A DNA stretch of 24,869 nt. Source: Haplomitrium mnioides (taxonomy: Eukaryota > Marchantiophyta > Haplomitriopsida > Calobryales). This document shows, piece after piece, positions 18,282 to 24,869 of the stretch; the first letter of the stretch is position 1, and the number at the start of each line of letters is the position of its first letter. Made by a program: the position numbers and the translations under genes. The stretch spans positions 1 through 24,869 of the forward strand of contig JBNGIS010029970.1 in the NCBI GenBank assembly GCA_049999725.1, written 5' to 3'. The notes below the pieces were generated by a model. The model made no database searches. It was not told the DNA's origin and saw only the letters and a list, made by a program, of their open reading frames with translations.

Positions 18282-19757
18282 TGTGCATACACATGGCTTA
18301 CACAACTACATCATCCACACACATTCTATGATATCTATAAACATACAATAGAGAATAACAAACAAGTGAGTCTCATATGCATATAATGCAGAAGACCTAA
18401 AAATGCTTTTCTTGAGTGATTCCTTCTCAAGAAACTCAAATGTTGATCTTTTCGATATCATAACCACCATACATTTGCTTAGAAGGAATCCACATTTCTC
18501 TAAGAATTGCAATACCTCATGTCTCTTCTTGGTTCATACAAAGTGACATAAAAAAGATAACTTTTTGATGAGAGTATATAGCCTTATATACTTAGACACA
18601 AAAGATTGAAAGCTCAAAATACCTAAAAATATAAATCTATATGGCAGGGTGTGACAATTGTCATGTGCATACACATCACTTACACAACTACACCATTCAC
18701 ACACATTCTAGGACATCTACAAACATGCAACTGAGAATGACAAACAATTGAGTCTCATGAATATACAATGTATAAGACCTTACAATCGCCTCCTAGTTGG
18801 TGATCAAGTCCTCTAACACTAGCTAGCCATCTATCTCTTACAAAATTGATATACATCTATTGATGCAAAGACTAGGAGGTCGAATGCAATGGAGTTCTAT
18901 CGCTCACCTTCTATAATCTATACCAACCCTAGAACTCAATAGAAACTAGTTGTTCTATGAAAAATGAAGGCAGAACCATGATTCACCAAGAATAGTAACC
19001 AATGGAGGTGTCAAACATGTCGTGCGTATACACATCGCCTACATAGCTACATCATCAACACACATTTCATGACATCTACAAGCATACAACAGAGAATGAA
19101 AAACAATTGAGTCTCATACGCATGCAATACATGAGACCTCACAATACTTTTCTTGAGTGATACCTTCTTGAACAATTCTAGATGTTGATCTTCCGATATC
19201 AAAACCAACGCATCTTTGCTTGCAAAGAATTCCTTCAAGAACTGCAATACCTAAACTCTTCTCTTGGTTCACAAATAAAGAAGACATCGAAAGATAACCT
19301 TTCGATAAGAGTACATGGTCGTATATAGTAAGGCATAAAAAGACAAAAACTAAAATGTCTAAAAATAGAAATCTACATGGAATGGTGTGACAACTGTTAT
19401 GCACATACATATCACTTACACAACTACATTATCCACACACATTCCATGACATCTACAAACATACAACTGAGAATGACAAACAATTGAGTCTCATGTGCAT
19501 GCAATGCATGAGACCTCACGTTTTCCCTTATAGCTGGTGGTAAAGTCCCCTAACACTAGCTAGCCATCTATCTCCTAGAAAATTGATATACACATATTGA
19601 TACAAAGACTAAGAGGTCAGATGCAATGGAGCCCATCGTTCACCTCCTATAATCTATACCAACCCTAGAACTCAATGGAAACTAGTTGTTCTATAAATAG
19701 TGAGGACAGAACCATGATTTGCTAGGAATAGTAGTCAGTGGAGGCATCAAACATGAC
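18282..19757. repeat. Two-copy repeat of about 737 bp with shared subrepeat
   Basis: Copy 1 is 18282-19019 and copy 2 is 19020-19757. Each copy has halves A and B that share a head of about 120 bp (starts 18282, 18664, 19021, 19399; TGTGCATACACAT to AGACCT) and then diverge. B ends with the last codons of a PHD finger and the sequence after its stop, so the repeat is a duplication of the 3' end of the minus-strand methyltransferase-bearing relic. The heads contain the inverted repeat GTCTCATG...CATGAGAC (19488-19514, 11-bp loop; 7-bp version near 19119), decayed in copy 1. Related minus-strand frames of 68 and 66 residues lie at 18306-18512 and 19047-19247. Confidence 0.9.
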
Positions 19758-19840
19758 ATATGCCATCCTCTAAAACACTTGTCACAAATCAACATAGTGG
19801 CTGCCTCTTTAGGAGAACTACATAATATGCACTTCAAACC
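19691..19840 (-). pseudogene. C-terminal PHD finger of the retroelement polyprotein
   Basis: The frame reads GLKCILCSSPKEAATMLICD, then KCFRGWHMSCLMPPLTTIP and KSWFCPHYL, followed by TAG at 19691-19693. This matches the C4-H-C3 PHD spacing: Cys pairs in CILC and CDKC, His and Cys in HMSC, and the last pair as CPHY, where the eighth ligand is Tyr. The Trp before the His ligand is the conserved PHD Trp. PHD fingers read histone H3 tails, so this could be a targeting module working like a chromodomain (inference). The finger itself has no internal stop. Its last 60 or so bases recur in degraded form at about 18955-19019. Confidence 0.82.
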
Positions 19841-20269
19841 TACAAGAACTCATGTCATACTGGGACCCATCGTGCCATCAATGTTCAAAAGGTGACAAGG
19901 TGAAAAATTGCACACATGGTCCTTCCAAACCATACCATCACATCCTTCTACTTGCAAAACTCTCAAAGGCAGTACCTCACATACATGCAAAATTCCACTC
20001 CCAATAGTGACATCAAGTGTAGAGGGTATTGTTTGCTACAAATACACACAATCACCAAGATAAAACCTCTAAGTTCTAGTGCAATTTCCACCTCCACGTA
20101 TGGTAGCACATTGCTCAGTCATCACAATGTTGAGCAATAGCAAGGTTGTCAAACACATGGGCATAACTCTCTCAAACACTCGGGCTCTCTTTGAACATAC
20201 CTGCACCCAAACATCTGGATCATCCAAATCCACAATCATAGTGACATCACGTTTAATAGAGGAGGGTTA
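19841..20269 (-). pseudogene. pol: Integrase C-terminal tail of the methyltransferase-bearing relic
   Basis: Frame-broken but readable segments run in order: SIKRDVTMIVDLDDPDVWVQ, ARVFERVMPM, CATIRGGGN, FYLGDCVYL, TIPSTLDVTIGSGIL, CEVLPLRVLQVEGCDGMVW, KDHVCNFSPCHLLNIDGTM. The segment from FYLGDCVYL to WKDHV looks like the small beta-barrel (SH3-like) end of a gypsy integrase. Stops include TAG at the place of Gln or Arg codons. It joins the integrase core to the PHD finger. Confidence 0.65.
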
Positions 20270-20700
20270 ATAAAGTTCCCTCTCATATAAAAGAAAATAA
20301 GGTGAAAAAAGATGCCAAAGATGTCTGCTTACTAAACCTCTACCCCATTGCAAGCCACTATAACTGGAGATCCCAATCTTCATGGTGACTAGCTTGCAAG
20401 ACATACTTGTGCAATGCTCTCTTCACCTTTTGAACCACTTGTTCAGCCAACCCATCTACCTCAGAGTGATCTCTATACATAGTACGGTGATTAATGAGAG
20501 CTTGCTCACACAAAACTTCAAACTCACCTCAAAATTTTGTACCCTGATTTGTCAACACTTCAGCAGGTGCTCTAAAATGACACAGAACTTGATCCAAGAA
20601 AGTGACAACCACTCCTCTATTGGTCTTGTCTAACAAAGCTACCAACTCACTCCATTTGGAGAAATACTCCACCATCACTAACATATGTCTATTGTGCACT
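20270..20700 (-). pseudogene. pol: Integrase core, N-terminally truncated
   Basis: LVMVEYFSKWSELVALLDK is the first clear core strand (20681 downward). APAEVLTNQGTKF follows, in which the second catalytic Asp is Asn (codon 20547-20549), then a stop, then DHSEVDGLAEQVVQKVKRAL with the catalytic Glu, and HHEDWDLQL near the end. The N-terminal H2C2 zinc domain and the strand with the first Asp are missing. Methyltransferase C-terminal sequence ends within about 60 bp upstream, so the usual RT and RNase H block is deleted here. Confidence 0.85.
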
Positions 20701-20739
20701 TCCCATCAATCTAGACTCATAAAATCTGAGTCTCTTCCC

Positions 20740-21370
20740 ACATAAACCTCACAATCCAAGTATGACCATACAAATCCATGGCTTTTTCTAGCATATGGCG
20801 TCATTCAATCTTGGCAACACATGCAACAATAGTAGTACCAATGGAGAGCCCCATTGCCCTTTCTCTCTCTCTCATTGGCATTGGGTTCCACTTGTTTCTG
20901 CAAGGTTGCATCCCAAATCAGACAAAGGCCTCTTGCAAAAAAATGCATAAGACGTCAAGTGACCATCAGTAAATCAATTGACCCGACTCCAACTAAGTGG
21001 TCCGCCTCCAGCAACAAGATGTTGGTCGGCAATGCATATAGATAACCTTGCACTGCACTAACTGAAAGCAATCTTGGATATTGCTCAACCATCAAAGCCA
21101 CATGTTTCAAGGAGATTCTACGGGCGATCTTACCTTTTTCCACATGCGAATACCGCCAAACCATAATTCCTACCTAGAACAGAGTAGCTAACCATGTACT
21201 GATGCCTCCAAACAACTCCAACAAAAAATACCATCAACATGATACTGCCATGAAATCGGCATAGTATCTAGTGGTGATAGATTCACATGTCCAAGTGTGA
21301 CAAAACCATCCATTGCAGGATATGGCACAAATGCATCATGCCAATCATCTTCAACCAATCTAGATGCTCA
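20740..21370 (-). pseudogene. DNMT3-like cytosine-5 DNA methyltransferase, relic lacking the catalytic loop
   Basis: A conserved lead-in (EDDWHDAFVPYPAMDG, LGHVNLSPLDTMPISW; 21367-21230) is followed by motif I as LLELFGGIST (21204-21221 codes its core), the S-adenosylmethionine-binding F-x-G turn with Trp in place of the next Gly. After one stop come MVWRYSHVEKGKIARR, QYPRLLSVSAVQGYLYALPT and NILLLEADHLVGVGSIDLLM, the run-up to motif IV. The frame stops at 20955 just where the catalytic Pro-Cys loop should begin. Sequence then jumps to the C-terminal end: LIWDATLQKQVEPNANERER, a DNMT3-type ERxxGF region, GTT, and KAMDLYGHTW. The family methylates cytosine C5 in DNA. Motifs IV to about VIII are deleted, so this copy is dead. 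Confidence 0.8.
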
Positions 21371-21744
21371 TAACTGCCACAGCCTCTCTTTACTTCCCCT
21401 AGTAGGAATCACCTCACTTGATAATAATGTTGGTCTTGTATCCTTTGAAGACGCCTCATCAATAGAAGGAATGTAGGTTGCATGTGCATTCCCTTCCAAC
21501 AATTCGTAATAGTCGATGATCACCTCACAAAATGTTGACAATACCATAGGTTGTGATAAAGAGCCCCCAACTAGTCCATTGAATCTTACATGCAATCTAC
21601 TCACTTGTGCCTCTCTAGATTGCCATCAAGGCAAATAGGACATTAATTCATCCCAAAAATCAATAGTGAACCATATCGGATATCGTACCATACACCCCAC
21701 CAAAACATCATAAGACTCAACCTTGGTAAGTATGGCTCAATAGC
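21371..21744 (-). pseudogene. Protease-methyltransferase linker, relic
   Basis: An open stretch of 78 residues (21604-21368) has VSRLHVRFNG-type sequence, LSQPMVLSTFCEVIIDYYE, LEGNAHATYIP and ERLWQL, and runs on in frame, through one stop, into the methyltransferase lead-in. Its function is unknown; it contains no domain I can name. It appears to be an ordered part of the same polyprotein and not an insertion. Confidence 0.55.
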
Positions 21745-21969
21745 TCACCTGTGAGCTACATATGGGATGACTAGCTTGCACTCTGAAGCTTGATCTCTCA
21801 ATGTGTGATGTGTTGCATGGGCGAAGGTCATCCCAATGAAGTCTGGATTGGAAAAGGGACAAATCTCCACATCTCCTACCTTCAATCCCAATCCTTGTAC
21901 ATCTGACTTGCCTAACATCAAAGGCTGTGTACTTGTATCCAAAAGTACTCTAGCTGGCTTGTACACCAT
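21745..21969 (-). pseudogene. pol: Retroviral-type aspartic protease, relic
   Basis: KPARVLLDTSTQPLMLGKSD stands at the start of a 74-residue open stretch. The active-site triplet, Asp-(Ser/Thr)-Gly in working proteases, is Asp-Thr-Ser here (codons 21931-21939), so the Gly is lost. GLGLKVGDVEICPF and GMTFAHATHHT follow, then LVIPYVAHR. The position between gag and the methyltransferase fits the polyprotein order. Confidence 0.75.
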
Positions 21970-22789
21970 ATTTGAAGGACCAACAAGTCAAAAGATACCA
22001 CTCTGATTGTCAATAGACACCACACTGAGTCTGAATCTGGTTTTCTCAAATGTTGGTTGGGCTAATAACTCCAACAATTGGGCCGCAGGAGCATGTCATG
22101 TCTCAGCTCCATATGTAGAGGCACGTGAGTCAGGTTCTCTACTCATAGATCTCACCTCCATATTGGAAGTAGCATCTTAAGTCTCCCAACATAATGTGAC
22201 TACCAACTTGAATACTTCAGATGGTGTGACTTCTCTAGTCAACACACCCCTAGTTGAAAACAATGGTTTTTGTACCATTAACCTGGCTATCTCTATAGCC
22301 AAAGACACTTTCCCCTTCACTTCAAGTGATCTCTCCATCTCTCTCGAAGCCTAACTCGAATACATAGAAGTTGTTCTCACCAAATCTATCAACTCAAATG
22401 ACTGTGGAAGCCTTACCTACCGATGAGCATCCCCCATTTGAGGATCCCACTCCACAGCTGCTTCCCTATGCTCAATAGCCTTGCTTGCTGCTCTGGTCAC
22501 CGCCACAAACACATCAATGTGGGTTGTCCCACTCATAAATTCCATACTAGCTAGTCCTCCATCAGCTACATATGAAGTGGAGGCTTCACCTCCAGAGTTG
22601 GGTCTCATCTGTACTGTAGTTATCATAGCTAGTTGCTACTCCAACTATACAATCCTAACATCATTAAGATCCATAGTAGCTCTTGGAGCACCGACCCTAG
22701 CTCTCCCTGATGGTGATGCTCCTTGGCCACAACCACCTCACCTACCTCTACCTTGCTCACTTGTGCGAGCTCCTCCTCATTGCAACTCT
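21970..22789 (-). pseudogene. Gag-protease linker region, relic
   Basis: The stretch 22626-22417 is open (EASTSYVADGGLASMEFMSG, FVAVTRAASKAIEHREAA). Further down, MERSLEVKGKVSLAIEIARL and QLLELLAQPTFEKTRFRL lead towards the protease. No known domain is seen. Four or five stops interrupt it, with at least two at TAG or TGA where neighbouring frames stay open. Confidence 0.5.
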
Positions 22790-23870
22790 GAGTAAAGCAA
22801 AAACAAATTTCTCCTCGGTGCAACCCATGACCCTACAATGGTCACATTGTCGTTGGTCAGCTGCACTTGCATCTCCAAAACGTGATGCTTGTGGATTCTG
22901 TGTCTTTGGACATAGATTCTGCAAATGATCTCCACCAAAAGTCCAACAACCTGACTATTGACCTACATAAGATGGCAAACTTGAGTGTCTACCTTGTCCT
23001 CCAACCTTTTGGCCTTTTTGTGGCATAGACTGTGATATAGATGTCGTTGGAGATGCAAACTTTGGCACTTTCTTCTGAAAACTAGTAGTGACTACTCTCT
23101 CATTCATAAGGTTGAGCTCAATACACTCCAATAGCATAAACACAATTGCTAGAGTGGGATTAGAATCCCTAAGAAGTGTAGCATCTCTCACTCTCCTCCT
23201 CAAATCCCTATCAAGAACAGAATACCACAATTGAACAACTTGAGTCTCTATCACCCCCTTTGTGACATTGATAGGCCTCATCATTCTAGTGTAGGCTTCC
23301 CTCAAGCTCTCTCCAATTTTGCGTTGGAACTCTTGCAAACTCTTCACCTTATTCGTCCTTACACCTTGGTAATTCTACCTTAGAAGCTCAAAAAACTTAA
23401 CCACATGGTTAAACAATGGAATCCCTCCACTCTCTGCTGTAGTGACTGGAACAAGTGTACTAAGAACTCCTCTTGCCCTTGAAGCACCAAAATTGTGGCT
23501 AGTGCCACTAGAAGATGTTGTATGGGTTGTAAGGTAATGGGCACTTGCCTTCCACCATAGGTGATGGAGACTTAATTGGGTGACCAATATTGTCTCCACT
23601 CCTCAACCTCAATCAAATGAGCACTGTAGAATTCATGGTAATCATCTATGGGCGGCCTTTTCAAATGGTGAAACAAGCCTTTCCATATCATGAAAGGTGT
23701 AAAGAGACCAAAATTCTGCAATGTTTGCATATCACACCAAGTGTCAAACTCTTTGATGAAATCATCCAGATCAATAGTGCCTACTGCACCAAAGAATCTT
23801 CTTTGCCCTTTTGTGGCCCCATACATCTCATCCATATCCCAAGACAACGGGGAATGTACTTGAGTGCTAG
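22790..23870 (-). pseudogene. gag: Gag of the methyltransferase-bearing relic
   Basis: The N-terminal part (23847-23572) reads GQRRFFGAVGTIDLDDFIKE, FDTWCDMQTLQNFGLFTPFM, WKGLFHHLKRPPIDDYHEFY. After a stop and frame change, 23347-22955 gives the retrotransposon-gag core: SLQEFQRKIGESLREAYTRM, VVQLWYSVLDRDLRRRVRDA, LAIVFMLLECIELNLMNERV. A zinc-knuckle remnant at about 22800-22850 reads C-x2-C with CDHCRVMGCTEEKF, where His is Cys and the last Cys is Phe. Assignment rests on the core and its place before protease. At least two frameshifts are present. Confidence 0.8.
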
Positions 23871-24869
23871 AAAGAGCTTCCTATTCTTTGTCTGATGTAT
23901 GGTCACTTACCAGTTGCTAGGTCGCTCTTACTGTACGTCAAAACACGATGTCACTATGAGTGACGCCGTATTGCAACCTTCAACTCCTTGGATCTGTGTT
24001 GACCTTCGCTCAATTGAGCTCACTCACAGCTCATAGGCTGTGCTATTGCCACTTGCCCACAAGTCGAATGCTCTATTATGAATGAAGCCTCTGCTCAATG
24101 AAGACCTACCTACAACTCAACTTTTTCTCCATGAAATAGCAACAATAAAATCGAGAAATTCTTGAAAGTGTTTCTTCTTGAGCAAAATCTGTGAATGAAT
24201 CCTCTACAATCTTTTGCATGAGCTTGGTACCTCTAACCAAGTCACCTGAATTGAATTTCCTTGAATGATTTCTCCTCACAAAAATTTGGGTAGTAAGGGA
24301 AGTAGCCAAATCCTTGCTCTCAACAACGTAGCTGTGCTGATTTGCCCCTAAGTACAACTCTGTCATGCTTGAACAAAGAGAGATGTAGCCTTTCAAACCA
24401 AGATTCCTCGGAACACTAAAACTCACCCCAAGTAAAATGCATTATGTTGTTGCTGACTCGTTGTGGTAGCAAGCAAAAATGATGCGCCACCAAATCCAAC
24501 ACCAACCTTTCTTTGACTTCATTCAATAAAAATTTGTTTGCAAACCTATTCTCGACAAAAGAAGACAGAACATCAAGCTGAAATCCCTAAAACTGCTTTG
24601 CTCTTGCGAATTTCTTCCTTTGCAGATTTCCAAAGCAAAATTTCTATCAAAGTGTGCTTTCGATTCTTTTGCCAAAGAGATGTGATTTCTGCTACACTTC
24701 AACAATAATACTGTGCTACACAACACCCTTTGATGAAAGCCACTCTCCACGTAGAAATCTGCTCAACACCAATCCCTCAATCTTGCTCATGAAATTACCA
24801 TCTCGTTAAAAACAGCCGCTACTTTGAACCAGGAACAACCTACTCAGAACATGAACTTTTTTTTTTTTT
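23871..24869 (-). other. Upstream region of the relic; no gene recognised
   Basis: On the minus strand, open frames of 106 and 75 residues (24426-24106 and 24750-24523) have no recognisable domain. Short dyads lie close to gag: GTCAC-TATGA-GTGAC at 23950-23964 and the 12-bp palindrome GCTCAATTGAGC at 24008-24019. They could be leader hairpins of the element or chance. The window ends in 13 T residues (24857-24869). No TG...CA LTR end or primer site could be placed. Confidence 0.5.

Larger units (their letters stand above)
19691..23870 (-). mobile_element. Gypsy-like retroelement relic with DNA methyltransferase and PHD finger
   Basis: On the minus strand, collinear fragments give gag (23870-22790), a linker, aspartic protease (21969-21745), a second linker, a DNMT3-like cytosine methyltransferase (about 21230-20740), the integrase core (20700-20270), a C-terminal tail and a PHD finger (19840-19691). 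RT and RNase H, the RT-side junction and the methyltransferase catalytic loop are absent, so at least two internal deletions have occurred. No LTR, PBS or PPT can be placed; the 5' end may lie beyond the window. The reading frame has comparatively few stops for its length. DNA-methyltransferase-bearing retrotransposons are known from the alga Klebsormidium and from dinoflagellates; the link of this copy to them is inference. Confidence 0.75.

Noticed and set aside
20740-21230. Working DNA methyltransferase gene
   Set aside because: It has an internal stop, Trp in the motif I turn, and no catalytic Pro-Cys motif, so it cannot be active; only the family assignment is claimed.
24800-24840. GGTTCAAA on the minus strand, resembling a tRNA B box
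   Set aside because: No matching A box, acceptor stem or anticodon arm could be laid out around it.
24857-24869. Run of 13 T at the window end as a poly(A) tail of a LINE or retrogene
   Set aside because: It is cut by the window edge and no target duplication or coding sequence beside it supports a retroposed copy.

Overview
The window looks like nuclear DNA of a plant made almost wholly of decayed, nested retrotransposons. I see no intact host gene, no rRNA or tRNA gene and no CRISPR array. The evidence for a plant is the set of element types: Ty3/gypsy chromoviruses with a C-terminal chromodomain, a Ty1/copia element with short TGTTA...TAACA LTRs, and initiator-tRNA-Met-type primer sites. 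All coding stretches are broken by stops and frameshifts. The lineage cannot be fixed from the sequence. The methyltransferase-bearing gypsy relic at the right end makes a non-flowering lineage (fern, lycophyte, gymnosperm) worth testing, but that is a guess.

Layout, left to right. (1) 1-612 is a 59-bp tandem array, followed by a 39-bp tandem repeat. (2) 1071-3190, minus strand, is a 5'-deleted gypsy chromovirus relic: RT end, RNase H, integrase, chromodomain. Upstream of it (3331-3457) is a minus-strand TATA box with heat-shock-element-like motifs. (3) 4645-8794, minus strand, is a Ty1/copia element with two 206-bp LTRs, a polypurine tract, and remnants of RNase H, RT and gag; about 2.2 kb inside it is unexplained. 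(4) 9108-18078, plus strand, is a full-length gypsy chromovirus with matching TCTAT target duplications, a PBS, gag, protease, RT, RNase H, integrase, chromodomain, PPT and 3' LTR. Its 5' LTR is split by a younger GC-richer insertion (9499-12186) with its own AAAAT duplication. (5) 18282-19757 is a two-copy repeat of about 737 bp with internal subrepeats. (6) 19691-about 23870, minus strand, is a gypsy-like relic whose order is gag, protease, a DNMT3-like cytosine-5 DNA methyltransferase, integrase and a C-terminal PHD finger. RT, RNase H and the methyltransferase catalytic loop are missing.

The most interesting part is (6): a retroelement that carried its own DNA methyltransferase and a PHD reader module, with its 3' end caught in a tandem duplication. 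Next are the heat-shock-like promoter of (2) and the unclassified insertion inside (4). No element here can move by itself in its present state.
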